From contig JABLXK010000020.1 of the NCBI GenBank assembly GCA_013178095.1, positions 1 through 54,881 on the forward strand: 54,881 nucleotides of DNA, read 5' to 3'. The translations under genes were made by a program, and so were the position numbers. This stretch comes from Anaerolineae bacterium. Its GTDB lineage: Bacteria > Chloroflexota > Anaerolineae > Anaerolineales > Anaerolineaceae. This document shows, piece after piece, positions 8,302 to 16,759 of the stretch. Position 1 is the stretch's first letter. Every line of letters begins with the position of its first letter. The notes beneath the pieces are model-generated. The model worked only from the letters and a program-made list of their open reading frames with translations, did not search any database and was not told where the DNA came from.

Positions 8302-8535
8302 TTATTTGGTTTTTTCGATATAAGTTACCGCATCTTTAACGCTTTTAATCTGGCGGGCGTCTTCATCCGAGATGGACAGATCGAATTTCTCGCAAAGGCC
8401 ATCGATCAGGAAAAATTGATCCATGGAATCGGCTTTCAAATCTTCGATAAAACGCGTTTCCAATGAGATGTCTTTCGCATCAATTTTCATCACGTCAACA
8501 ATCACTTCTTTTACGCCTTCAAGTACGTCGCTCAT
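8302..8535 (-). CDS. acpP: Acyl carrier protein
   Basis: A 77-residue acidic four-helix protein that carries acyl chains on 4'-phosphopantetheine. The modification site is Ser-37 in DLKADSMDQ. Most ACPs have DSL at this point and this one has DSM, a known but less common variant. GGAGG lies 6 nt before the ATG. It is isolated from any fab gene in this window; whether it is the main fatty-acid ACP or a specialised one cannot be told here. Confidence 0.93.
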   Translation of the reverse strand: MSDVLEGVKEVIVDVMKIDAKDISLETRFIEDLKADSMDQFFLIDGLCEKFDLSISDEDARQIKSVKDAVTYIEKTK

Positions 8536-8592
8536 CTACGACCTCCATTTGGATATTCTGAACTATTATATTATTAATTGATTACAAACGTG

Positions 8593-8606
8593 TATACTTT
8601 AGAAAA
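8593..8606 (+). promoter_or_regulatory. -10 box placing transcription start at the fni start codon
   Basis: TATACT (8593-8598) lies 7 nt before the fni ATG, and no Shine-Dalgarno sequence lies between. Transcription would begin at or next to the A of the ATG, giving a leaderless mRNA. The -35 region (TTATTA near 8571) is weak. Confidence 0.42.
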
Positions 8607-9631
8607 TGTCGAAGCAATCTGAAATTCACACCCGTAAAAATGACCATCTGGCGATCAACACCCGCCAAGACGTACGTTCCGGGATCCTTAACGGGTTGGA
8701 GAATTATCATTTTACTCACAATGCCTTGCCCGAGATTGACCTGGCCGAAGTCGATTGCCGCATCACCTTCTTTCAGAAAGAGTTGTCTTTTCCATTATTG
8801 ATTTCCTCCATGACCGGAGGAACGACCGCCGCCCGGCAGATTAACCGCAGTCTGGCTGAAGCCGCGCAGCATTTTAACATTGCCATGGGCGTGGGTTCGC
8901 AGCGTATCGGCCTGGAACATCCGCAGCAAATGGATACATTCAAAGTTCGAAAGATCGCGCCGGATATTCTCCTGTTTGCCAACCTGGGCGCCATCCAATT
9001 GAATTACGGCTATAGCATTGAACACTGCAAAGCCGCTGTAGATGCGCTGGAAGCGGATGCGTTGATCCTGCACTTAAATCCGCTGCAGGAAGCTTTGATG
9101 GAGAACGGCAATACCAATTTCAAAGACCTCCTGAAACGGATCGGGCAAGTCTGCCGTGAATTACCCGTTCCCGTAGTTGCGAAGGAAGTGGGATGGGGGA
9201 TCAATAGCGGGACAGCCCGCAGATTGATCGAAGCCGGCGTCAGCGCGATTGACGTTGCGGGAGCAGGCGGCACGTCCTGGTCGGAAGTTGAAAAACAACG
9301 CGGCAGCAACGAGATCATGAACGCGGCTGCAGGCGCTTTCAGAAGCTGGGGCATTCCCACTGCGCAATGCTTGCGCGAGATCCATGCAGCCCTGCCGAAT
9401 GCCGTGATAATCGCTTCCGGCGGGATCACTGACGGGATTGAGATCGGCAAATGCCTGGCTCTGGGAGCCAGCCTGGTTGGAATGGCAGGCCCGCTGCTGC
9501 GGGCAGTCATGCAGTCAGAAGACGCCTTGCGGCAAACAATCAAGGTGCTCAAACTACAGTTACGTTTGTGCATGTTCACCACCGGTTCAAGGTCGATAGC
9601 GGAATTGCGGCAGGGAAAATTGATGGGTTGA
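8606..9631 (+). CDS. fni: Type 2 isopentenyl-diphosphate delta-isomerase
   Basis: FMN- and NADPH-dependent enzyme that interconverts isopentenyl and dimethylallyl diphosphate in isoprenoid synthesis. Residues 5-13 (IHTRKNDHL) match the family N-terminus. Family motifs are SSMTGGT, MGVGSQRIGLEHP, the HLNPLQEALMENG substrate loop, VAKEVGWGI, and DVAGAGGTSW for FMN phosphate. Length of 341 residues is typical. The start rests on the conserved N-terminus, since there is no ribosome binding site. Nearby genes do not belong to the MEP or mevalonate pathway. The frame ends in a weak inverted repeat (GGTTGAG...CTCAACC near 9625-9647) that may terminate transcription. Confidence 0.96.
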   Translation: MSKQSEIHTRKNDHLAINTRQDVRSGILNGLENYHFTHNALPEIDLAEVDCRITFFQKELSFPLLISSMTGGTTAARQINRSLAEAAQHFNIAMGVGSQRIGLEHPQQMDTFKVRKIAPDILLFANLGAIQLNYGYSIEHCKAAVDALEADALILHLNPLQEALMENGNTNFKDLLKRIGQVCRELPVPVVAKEVGWGINSGTARRLIEAGVSAIDVAGAGGTSWSEVEKQRGSNEIMNAAAGAFRSWGIPTAQCLREIHAALPNAVIIASGGITDGIEIGKCLALGASLVGMAGPLLRAVMQSEDALRQTIKVLKLQLRLCMFTTGSRSIAELRQGKLMG

Positions 9632-9733
9632 GGATCAACCGCTCAACCATTCTTTCAAATAATTCATTAATATAAGACACATAGCCGAACTGTATAATAA
9701 AGAACATTTTATAAGCGATTGTTTAGGAGAACT

Positions 9734-10387
9734 ATGGTTAATAAAAAAATTGATAACTGTGAAGACACGCCGGTTTTCAACGCGGCGGAATTATTTTGCG
9801 ATTCGGAGATCGATTTCGCGACGATTGAAAAATCGGTCAAGGACATCCTGATTGCGATCGGCGAGGACCCCAATCGTGAGGGATTATTGGCGACTCCCGC
9901 AAGGGTTTCACGCGCGTATGGCGAACTATTAGAGGGCTACCGCACTGATCCAATCAAGTTGGTGAACAATGCCGTCTTCACCGCCAAATACGACGATATG
10001 GTTATCGTGCGTGACATCGAGTTTTACAGCATGTGTGAACACCACATGCTGCCGTTTATCGGGCGCGCACACGTGGCTTATCTGCCCAAGGGCAAAGTGA
10101 TTGGATTATCGAAAATACCCCGAATTGTGGACATGTTCTCGCGGCGACTGCAAATCCAGGAAAAGATGACCCGCCAGATTGCCGATTTCATCTATACCTT
10201 ACTGCAGCCGCGCGGGGTGGGTGTTGTGATGGAAGCGGTGCACATGTGCGGGATGATCCGCGGCGTGCGCAAGCACGACGCCCGCATGACCACTTCATCC
10301 ATGTTGGGAACATTTCGCAGCGACGAGAAAACGCGCGTTGAATTTCTGGATAACATCTCGCGCGGCGCGCGTCCGCTTGAATTTTAG
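9734..10387 (+). CDS. folE: GTP cyclohydrolase I
   Basis: Catalyses GTP to 7,8-dihydroneopterin triphosphate, the first step of folate and tetrahydropterin synthesis. Zinc and active-site motifs are visible: [36 protein letters not shown], and [15 protein letters not shown] near the C-terminus (second zinc Cys). The ATG at 9734 has AGGAG 4 nt upstream; a TTG five codons earlier is also in frame but lies before this site. Length of 217 residues is normal for the homodecameric type I enzyme. A TGTATAAT element at 9691-9698 may be its -10. It converges on folK, folB and the reductase, which act later in the same pathway. Confidence 0.96.
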   Translation: MVNKKIDNCEDTPVFNAAELFCDSEIDFATIEKSVKDILIAIGEDPNREGLLATPARVSRAYGELLEGYRTDPIKLVNNAVFTAKYDDMVIVRDIEFYSMCEHHMLPFIGRAHVAYLPKGKVIGLSKIPRIVDMFSRRLQIQEKMTRQIADFIYTLLQPRGVGVVMEAVHMCGMIRGVRKHDARMTTSSMLGTFRSDEKTRVEFLDNISRGARPLEF

Positions 10388-10396
10388 GATAACGGA

Positions 10397-10867
10397 TCAA
10401 CTGCCAGGTTCAAAAGGCTCAGCGAAAGCTGAGCTTTTTAATTCAGCCGCGATTTCTTTCAATGATTTTCCGTTGGCCGGGCAGGTCAGCTCGGGCGCCA
10501 ATTCAGAGACTGGAATGGCGGTAAACGCTTTTTTCCAAAGATTTTCATCCAATATCTGATCATCAAAAACAATCACGTCGATGTCCATGGTGCGCGGCAT
10601 GAATTTATCCGCTGAACGGATCCTCCCCAACTGGTTTTCAATTGGCCGCGAAATCGCCTCTTTTACGCCGGCTGCATCCAGATTTGTTGCAACCTGAACA
10701 GCCACATTCAGGAAATTCGGCCCGCGGCTGCCCACGGCTTTCGTTTCCCAAATTCGGGATTGAGCCTGAATGGGTAAACGCTCCGCAATCAATCCCAAAG
10801 CCCGTGGGATATTTTTCTCGGGCAGGATATTAGAACCCAACAACAAAATTACGTTATGCTGCGGCAT
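10397..10867 (-). CDS. folK: 6-hydroxymethyl-dihydropterin pyrophosphokinase
   Basis: Transfers pyrophosphate from ATP to hydroxymethyl-dihydropterin in folate synthesis. The protein begins MPQHNVILLLGSN, matching the family start with the LGSN motif. It continues with the conserved RSAD and PRTMDIDVIVFDD, whose Asp residues bind magnesium. A long upstream extension of the same frame lies over folB and is spurious. Length of 156 residues is typical. Its start lies 14 nt inside the folB 3' end, implying coupled translation. The C-terminal 10 residues overlap the folE terminator hairpin. Confidence 0.95.
   Translation of the reverse strand: MPQHNVILLLGSNILPEKNIPRALGLIAERLPIQAQSRIWETKAVGSRGPNFLNVAVQVATNLDAAGVKEAISRPIENQLGRIRSADKFMPRTMDIDVIVFDDQILDENLWKKAFTAIPVSELAPELTCPANGKSLKEIAAELKSSAFAEPFEPGS
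10412..10439 (+). terminator. Terminator of folE lying inside the folK 3' end
   Basis: The stem GCTCAGC-GAAA-GCTGAGC (10417-10434) with a stable GNRA-type loop is preceded by AAAA and followed by TTTTT. It starts 24 bp after the folE stop and overlaps the last codons of folK on the other strand. Confidence 0.8.
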
Positions 10868-11219
10868 CCTTTTTTCGGCGAACGATCTCAACCCCGACCG
10901 ATTTTGAAAATCTGACCGCACCTGGCTTTTCCACGCGGACCTTGACCTTTTCGACCCCCGGCAGCGCCAGACAAATCCCGGCGATATCACCGCATAAAGC
11001 CTCCACGGTGAAGCGGGAGGTTTTTTCAACATGCGCGATAATGGCTTTGGCGGCGGTGCGGTAATTGGTGCAATACTCGATGTCATCCGTTTGCGCGCCC
11101 AGCGAGGTGTCGGTATACATGACCACGTTGATCACGATATCCTGGGGCGCTGACCGTTCTTTCTCGGAAATACCGATGATCCCGCGAACCAATAAGTCTT
11201 TTATAAAAACTTTATCCAT
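10854..11219 (-). CDS. folB: Dihydroneopterin aldolase
   Basis: Converts dihydroneopterin to hydroxymethyl-dihydropterin plus glycolaldehyde. The protein opens with MDKVFIKDLLVRGIIGISEKER and has DIEYCTNYRTAAKAI, the FTVEALCGDIA helix with the conserved Glu, and KVRVEKPGAVRF. These are the normal FolB core. Length of 121 residues is typical. It overlaps folK by 14 nt and follows the reductase gene after 29 bp, so the three probably form one operon. Confidence 0.94.
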   Translation of the reverse strand: MDKVFIKDLLVRGIIGISEKERSAPQDIVINVVMYTDTSLGAQTDDIEYCTNYRTAAKAIIAHVEKTSRFTVEALCGDIAGICLALPGVEKVKVRVEKPGAVRFSKSVGVEIVRRKKDAAA

Positions 11220-11248
11220 AAGTTTTAAACCCTCGCATTTGTGATGAA

Positions 11249-11992
11249 TTAAACCAGATGGCGTCCGCCATCCAGGTGGATGATCTCGCCGGTAATGTAA
11301 TCCGGTCCAGTTAAGAGAAACAAAAAGGTGTCATTCAGTTCATCCATGCTGGCCCATCTGGCAGCCGGTACGTTCTGGATGATCGCGTCGCTGGCATTTC
11401 CGTCTGAAGGGGGCAGGATGGCGCCTAAGGCCAGACCGTTCACCTGAATGGTCGGCGCCAGGATACTGGCCAGCATTTGCGTCATGGCAGCCAGGGCGGC
11501 TTTGGAGATTGTGTAGGGGAAGTGATCTCTGCCCGGGCGCAGCGCACGCCAGTCCAACAGATTGATGATCCGTCCGGGTTTGCTTCCGAGCGCGCCCGCG
11601 AAAGCCTGGGAGAAGAGAAATGGCACTGTCAGATTGACGTCCAAATGAGCCTGCCAACTTTCCAGCGATGTTTCCATGAACTTGAGCGGTTCGAAAATGG
11701 AGGCGTTATTGACCAGTCCGAAAAGATTTTCATGCTTTTCGAGTAAATCTTGAAAAGCGGATAACGAAGCGGCCGAATCGGCAAAATCAGCCTGAAAGAG
11801 GTGGGCTTTGACCCCCATGCGGGCGATCTCATCCGCGAGTTGAACGGCTTCCCTTTCCGATTGTCCATAATGGATGATCACGGACGCACCGGCACGGGCG
11901 GCAGCCAACGCTAAATGGCGGCCGATCCTCTTCGCACCGCCGGTGATGATGATTTCTTTGCCTGTCAGGTCAACCATATTCTTCTTAATCAT
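11249..11992 (-). CDS. Short-chain dehydrogenase of the FolM / pteridine reductase type
   Basis: SDR-fold NAD(P)H oxidoreductase of 247 residues. The nucleotide loop reads TGGAKRIG; Arg in place of the second Gly of the usual TGxxxGxG is the mark of pteridine reductases (PTR1) and FolM. Further motifs are NNASIFEP and the catalytic Tyr/Lys in FPYTISKAALAAM, with Asp at the usual Ser position in NLLDW (as in PTR1/FolM enzymes). Placed first in an operon with folB and folK and convergent with folE, it most likely reduces dihydropterin or dihydrofolate. No folA is in the window. The start may be the ATG at 11992 or the one at 11977; neither has a strong ribosome binding site. Confidence 0.85.
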   Translation of the reverse strand: MIKKNMVDLTGKEIIITGGAKRIGRHLALAAARAGASVIIHYGQSEREAVQLADEIARMGVKAHLFQADFADSAASLSAFQDLLEKHENLFGLVNNASIFEPLKFMETSLESWQAHLDVNLTVPFLFSQAFAGALGSKPGRIINLLDWRALRPGRDHFPYTISKAALAAMTQMLASILAPTIQVNGLALGAILPPSDGNASDAIIQNVPAARWASMDELNDTFLFLLTGPDYITGEIIHLDGGRHLV

Positions 11993-12112
11993 ATTACGAT
12001 ATTAAACGGGACTGTCAAGAAAAAATAGAGAAATTTTGACGGAATGTTAATGGAATGGCGCATGGAAACAGGAATACTATTGCGCTAAACAGAACAAAAA
12101 TATGAGGACGAG

Positions 12113-12319
12113 ATGACCAGTGTAACCTATAAAGTACCTTCAATTCATTGCGGCCATTGCGTGCATACCATTGAAATGGAATTGGGTGATCTGAAAGGCG
12201 TGACGGCGGTTAAGGCTGATCTCGAAACGAAAACCGTGCAGATCGATTACCAGGATCCCGCCACACTTAAACAGATCAAAGACACCCTGAAAGAAATAAA
12301 TTACCCACCTGAGGAATAG
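12113..12319 (+). CDS. HMA-domain metal chaperone (CopZ-like)
   Basis: A 68-residue protein that is one heavy-metal-associated domain of ferredoxin-like fold. The metal site is CGHC at residues 13-16 within VPSIHCGHC, and the domain ends with the usual INYPPEE. GAGG lies a few nt upstream of the ATG. No copper ATPase or CsoR-type regulator is adjacent, so the metal (copper most likely by family) is not confirmed by context. Confidence 0.88.
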   Translation: MTSVTYKVPSIHCGHCVHTIEMELGDLKGVTAVKADLETKTVQIDYQDPATLKQIKDTLKEINYPPEE

Positions 12320-12593
12320 TAACTTAAATACCCGCTATCGGTCCGAATATCCGGCCTGAGCTGGAGGATGTTTTTTTTACCCACATTTGCAGACATCCGC
12401 ATTTTCAAACGCTTATCCAGCGCAGCGGTGTATTTGAATATTGCCAGCTCCCAACGGTTTGATAAAGTATTTTGATCTCTCATCGCCTGCGATTGTGAAA
12501 AACCGGATTTCTCTGATTCCTGACCTGATATCTGACTGGACATGAAAACCGGCATGGTAGAATTGATTCATTACAGGAATCAAGAGGATTGGC

Positions 12594-14603
12594 ATGGAAA
12601 ATAAAGACCTTCAAAATCGTGCAATAAACACAATTCGCTTTCTTTCAGCCGACGGCGTGCAAAAAGCCAACTCCGGTCATCCCGGTCTGCCCATGGGAAC
12701 GGCGGCGATTGCCTACACTGTTTGGACGAGACACCTAAAGATCAATCCGGCTAACCCGGAATGGCCGGACCGCGATCGGTTCATCCTTTCAGGCGGGCAT
12801 GGTTCAATGCTCTTGTACAGTTTGCTGCACCTGACGGGTTTCGACCTTTCTTTGGATGAATTGAAAAGTTTCCGCCAATGGGGCAGCCGGACGCCCGGAC
12901 ACCCGGAATATGGTTTGACCCCGGGCATCGATGCCACCACCGGGCCGCTGGGCCAGGGTTTGGCTAACGGCGTCGGCATGGCGATGGCCGAAGCGCACCT
13001 TGCCGCTGAATTCAATCAACCCGACGCCAAAATTGTCGATCATTACACCTACGCAATTGTCACAGATGGCGACCTGATGGAAGGCGTGGCTTCCGAGGCC
13101 GCTTCATTGGCAGGCCATCTGAGACTTGGCAAACTTATTTACCTTTACGACGACAATCGAATTTCCATCGAAGGATCCACAGATATCGCTTTCACTGAGG
13201 ACCGCGGGAAACGTTTTGAGGCTTATGGCTGGCACGTGCAGCGCATTAAAGACGGCAACAATGTGGAAGAAATCGATGCTGCCATCCAGGCAGCCAAAAA
13301 AGACTCGCGCCCGTCCCTGATCGTTTGCCCAACCATTATCGGCTTCGGCCTGCCCACTAAACAAGGCACGGCTAAAGCGCATGGCGAGCCCCCGGGTGAG
13401 GAAGAGCTGCTCAATGCCAAAAAGAACCTGGGTTGGCCGACGGATGAAAACTTCTTCATCCCGCAAGATGTAAAGGAATTATTCCTTGAAGTAAAGAAAA
13501 AAGGCACAGCGGCTGAGACGGAATGGCAGAAAGACTTCCAGGCTTACCAGAAAAAATATCCCGAACAGGCGCAGGAATTCCAACGCCGTTTCGAAGGAAA
13601 ATTGCCCCAAAATTGGGATGGCGGATTGACCCGTTATGAAGCGGATGTCAAGGGCGCGGCCACCCGTAAAACCAGCGGTGAAGTCTTGAATCAAATTGCC
13701 GCAAAATTGCCTGAGGTCATGGGTGGTTCGGCTGATCTGGCGCCATCCAATAATACCTGGCTGAAGGACAGCGAAGCTTTCCAACCCGATAAACCGGCAG
13801 GGCGCAATATTCATTTTGGCGTGCGAGAGCATGGCATGGGAGCGGTTGTGAACGGAATGGCTTATCACAAGGGTATCATTCCTTATGGTGCAACTTTCCT
13901 GGTTTTCTCGGATTACATGCGCGGCGCGATTCGCGTTTCTGCGCTATCACACCTTCACGCCATCTGGGTGTTAACCCACGATAGCATCGGTTTGGGCGAA
14001 GACGGACCCACGCATCAACCGGTTGAACACTTGACTGCTTTGCGCGCCATTCCGAACCTTTCGGTGATCCGGCCCTGCGATGCGAATGAAGTGTGCGAAG
14101 CCTGGAAAGCGGCTATTAAGCGCACCCACGGCCCGACTGCTTTAATTTTGACCCGTCAGAATGTGCCAACTTTGGATCGCAGCAACAGTTTCAGTTCTGC
14201 GGATGGATTGAGCAAAGGCGCTTATGTCCTCGCGGATTTGGGCAGCGGGGATCCCGAGATCATCCTGATGGCCAGCGGTTCCGAGGTAAGTCTGATCATC
14301 GAAGCCGGGCAGAAACTGGCGGATGCGGGCCGCAATGTCCGCCTGGTTTCATTCCCGTCCTGGGATTTATTCGAGGCGCAGCCGGAAGATTACCAGAAGA
14401 AAGTCTTGCCGGATTCGATTGCTAAGAGAATTTCCGTTGAAGCCGGAATCACCATGGGTTGGGAAAAATGGATTGGCTCCCAGGGAATATCCATCGGGAT
14501 GACCGGTTTTGGAGCATCCGCTCCAGCTAACACGCTCTACAAACAATTTGGAATCACTGCAGATGCCGTGTTACAGGCCGCAGAGAATTTATTGAAAAAA
14601 TAA
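12594..14603 (+). CDS. tkt: Transketolase
   Basis: Thiamine-diphosphate enzyme moving two-carbon ketol units in the non-oxidative pentose phosphate pathway. N-terminal motifs are [11 protein letters not shown], the [14 protein letters not shown] loop and the ThDP signature GDGDLMEG-like stretch ([19 protein letters not shown]). The middle domain has [14 protein letters not shown] and [20 protein letters not shown]. Length of 669 residues is normal. GAGG lies just upstream of the ATG. It heads an operon with rpiB (11 bp gap) and pgi (4 bp gap), so pentose and hexose phosphate interconversion are co-expressed. Confidence 0.97.
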   Translation: MENKDLQNRAINTIRFLSADGVQKANSGHPGLPMGTAAIAYTVWTRHLKINPANPEWPDRDRFILSGGHGSMLLYSLLHLTGFDLSLDELKSFRQWGSRTPGHPEYGLTPGIDATTGPLGQGLANGVGMAMAEAHLAAEFNQPDAKIVDHYTYAIVTDGDLMEGVASEAASLAGHLRLGKLIYLYDDNRISIEGSTDIAFTEDRGKRFEAYGWHVQRIKDGNNVEEIDAAIQAAKKDSRPSLIVCPTIIGFGLPTKQGTAKAHGEPPGEEELLNAKKNLGWPTDENFFIPQDVKELFLEVKKKGTAAETEWQKDFQAYQKKYPEQAQEFQRRFEGKLPQNWDGGLTRYEADVKGAATRKTSGEVLNQIAAKLPEVMGGSADLAPSNNTWLKDSEAFQPDKPAGRNIHFGVREHGMGAVVNGMAYHKGIIPYGATFLVFSDYMRGAIRVSALSHLHAIWVLTHDSIGLGEDGPTHQPVEHLTALRAIPNLSVIRPCDANEVCEAWKAAIKRTHGPTALILTRQNVPTLDRSNSFSSADGLSKGAYVLADLGSGDPEIILMASGSEVSLIIEAGQKLADAGRNVRLVSFPSWDLFEAQPEDYQKKVLPDSIAKRISVEAGITMGWEKWIGSQGISIGMTGFGASAPANTLYKQFGITADAVLQAAENLLKK

Positions 14604-14614
14604 ATGGAGAAAAA

Positions 14615-15067
14615 ATGCGCATTGCAGTAGCGAACGATCATGCCGGTTTTCCTATTAAAAAAGCTGTAATTGAGGCGATTGAAGCCTCCGGAAACGAAGT
14701 GCTCGATTTGGGTGCATATACCGATGAACGCAGTGATTTTCCGGATTTCGGCGAAAAAGCCGGCAGGGCAATCATCTCCGGCCAGGCAGACCGGGCGGTT
14801 GTCATGTGCGGTTCGGGAATTGGAATTTGCATGACCGTGAGTAAGATGAAAGGCATTTATGCCGGATTGTGCCACGACATCTATTCCGCGCATCAGGGCG
14901 TGGAACACGATGGGATGAATGTCCTTTGCATGGGAGGTCAAATCATCGGCCCGACCTTGGCAAAGGAAATTGTAACTAGCTTCCTTAACGCGAAAGTCAT
15001 GGATGTCGACCGATACCAGAACCGGATTAGTAAAATTAAAGCCATCGAAAGCGAGTTTTTTAAATAA
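14615..15067 (+). CDS. rpiB: Ribose-5-phosphate isomerase B
   Basis: RpiB/LacAB family enzyme interconverting ribose-5-phosphate and ribulose-5-phosphate. Visible features are the N-terminal IAVANDHAGFPIK phosphate-binding segment, the catalytic Cys in VMCGSGIGICM (about residue 66), and DGMNVLCMGGQIIG. Length of 150 residues is typical. GGAG lies 4 nt before the ATG. Its position between tkt and pgi supports a pentose-phosphate role rather than allose or galactose use. Confidence 0.95.
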   Translation: MRIAVANDHAGFPIKKAVIEAIEASGNEVLDLGAYTDERSDFPDFGEKAGRAIISGQADRAVVMCGSGIGICMTVSKMKGIYAGLCHDIYSAHQGVEHDGMNVLCMGGQIIGPTLAKEIVTSFLNAKVMDVDRYQNRISKIKAIESEFFK

Positions 15068-15071
15068 AAAT

Positions 15072-16754
15072 ATGGATTTGATAAACCCTTCTCGCGGGAA
15101 TATGGATGTGCTTATCCCGGAGATTGACAAACAGGCAGAATTTTTCCGCAAAAACGCTGTTTTGGATCGGCTGAATCAACGTGACGCCACGTTGTGGTCG
15201 AAGAATGCGGATGAGCAATTGGAAATTTCGCAGCGGTTAGGCTGGCTGGATGTACGCATAAAGAGTGAATCCTTAATCGCTGCCGGTGAAGGACTTCTAA
15301 CTGAATTGTTAGGTGAAGGCTATACCCATGCCCTGGTTTTAGGCATGGGCGGCTCTTCGCTGGCGCCTGAGGTTTACAGCCAGTTCGTTGATTGTTACAA
15401 CCTGAACTCGCCGCGCAGTTTGGCTGTGTCGATCCTGGATTCTACTTCTCCGGAACAAATCCTGCGGAAGCAAGCTGAAATTCCCTTAGATAAAACAGTT
15501 TTTATTGTCAGCAGCAAATCGGGGACAACGGTGGAAGTCAACACCCTTTTCGCTTACTTTTGGGAGCAGGTCGAAAAGATTGACCCTGAAAATACCGGCC
15601 GGCATTTCATAGCCATTGGCGATCCAGAAACAAAAATTCAGAAATTGGCGGCGGAAAAGAACTTCAGGCGCGTGATTGAAGCCGACCCCAACGTGGGCGG
15701 GCGCTATTCTGCTCTGATTGCTTTTGGCTTGATTCCCGCCATTCTAGCGGGATTCGACGGCCGGGATTTGCTGGAAAAATCGTCGGCAAAATCAGCCAAC
15801 GGTATTTCGACTGATGACCGCGGCGTTCATCTTGGCATGGCCATGGGGGCAGCTTACCTGACCGGCAGGGACAAACTGACCATCCTGTCAGATCCCCAAA
15901 CAGCCCCGCTGGGTTCGTGGATTGAGCAATTGATCGCGGAAAGCAGCGGCAAGGACGAACGGGGAATTATCCCAATTCACCAGGAACCCGTTTTTGCAGC
16001 AGACCACTACCAGGCAGATCGATTCTTCGTTTATCTCCGCAAAGAAGGGGGGATGGATGAGTTCGTCAGACAATTAGTTACTGTCGGACACCCGGTATAC
16101 ATCTGCGACATCCCGGAGATATACGATCTGGCAGCCGAGTTTTATAGTTGGGAAATCGCTACGGCAGTTGCCTGCATAATTCTGAATGTGAACGCGTTCA
16201 ACCAACCAAACGTGCAGGAAAGCAAGGACATCGCCAAGCAGATGATTGCTGCTCTGAAAAACAAAGAAGATTTGAGAATCGGCCGTCCACTTTGGTCGGA
16301 TCAACGTTTAACGCTTTACGGAGCAGGTGACCCGAAACCAACCTTGCGTGAAACACTGGGTGATTTCCTCGCATTGGGCAAGGGCGGCGACTTTATCGCG
16401 ATCAACGCTTTTGTTGCCAGAAATGAAGAGAATGAAAACAGCCTGCAAAGTCTGAGGAAATTTCTGACCGAACAGACCGGTTTGCCAACCACCCTGGGTT
16501 TTGGACCGCGTTTCCTGCATTCAACAGGCCAATTGCACAAGGGCGGCAAGAACAACGGATTGTTTATTGTCATCTCACAGGATGAACCGGAACGATTACC
16601 CATCCCCGGAGAGGGCATCACTTTCAACGATCTGATCATGGCCCAAGCTCTCGGCGATTGCCAGGCGCTTGAGAAACATGACCGGCGCGTCATTCGTCTG
16701 CACTTTTCCGACCGGAAACTTTTAAATTCGGATTTACCGGAACTTTTCAGATAG
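15072..16754 (+). CDS. pgi: Glucose-6-phosphate isomerase (of the type fused to transaldolase elsewhere)
   Basis: Interconverts glucose-6-phosphate and fructose-6-phosphate. Two SIS domains are visible, with VLGMGGSSLAPEV and FIVSSKSGTTVEVNT (phosphate binding), GGRYSALIAFGLIPA, and the C-terminal HSTGQLHKGG motif. This variant resembles the C-terminal half of bifunctional transaldolase/phosphoglucose isomerase proteins, but no transaldolase domain or gene lies upstream; rpiB is there instead. I use the ATG at 15072 (560 residues). A second ATG at 15102 is possible, and neither has a good ribosome binding site, so translation may be coupled to rpiB, which ends 4 bp earlier. It converges with the ROK kinase gene with 5 bp between stops. 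Confidence 0.92.
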   Translation: MDLINPSRGNMDVLIPEIDKQAEFFRKNAVLDRLNQRDATLWSKNADEQLEISQRLGWLDVRIKSESLIAAGEGLLTELLGEGYTHALVLGMGGSSLAPEVYSQFVDCYNLNSPRSLAVSILDSTSPEQILRKQAEIPLDKTVFIVSSKSGTTVEVNTLFAYFWEQVEKIDPENTGRHFIAIGDPETKIQKLAAEKNFRRVIEADPNVGGRYSALIAFGLIPAILAGFDGRDLLEKSSAKSANGISTDDRGVHLGMAMGAAYLTGRDKLTILSDPQTAPLGSWIEQLIAESSGKDERGIIPIHQEPVFAADHYQADRFFVYLRKEGGMDEFVRQLVTVGHPVYICDIPEIYDLAAEFYSWEIATAVACIILNVNAFNQPNVQESKDIAKQMIAALKNKEDLRIGRPLWSDQRLTLYGAGDPKPTLRETLGDFLALGKGGDFIAINAFVARNEENENSLQSLRKFLTEQTGLPTTLGFGPRFLHSTGQLHKGGKNNGLFIVISQDEPERLPIPGEGITFNDLIMAQALGDCQALEKHDRRVIRLHFSDRKLLNSDLPELFR

Positions 16755-16759
16755 ATTTA

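Noticed and set aside
10868..11086. 73-codon N-terminal extension of folK
   Set aside because: Overlaps folB in another frame; the folK family start MPQHNVILLLGSN lies at 10867.
12301..12555. Minus-strand open frame of 84 codons between the HMA gene and tkt
   Set aside because: No ribosome binding site, no recognisable features and it overlaps the HMA gene end. The 274-bp gap otherwise holds only the tkt upstream region.
15003..15071. N-terminal extension of pgi
   Set aside because: Lies inside the rpiB end in another frame; the ATG at 15072 fits better.
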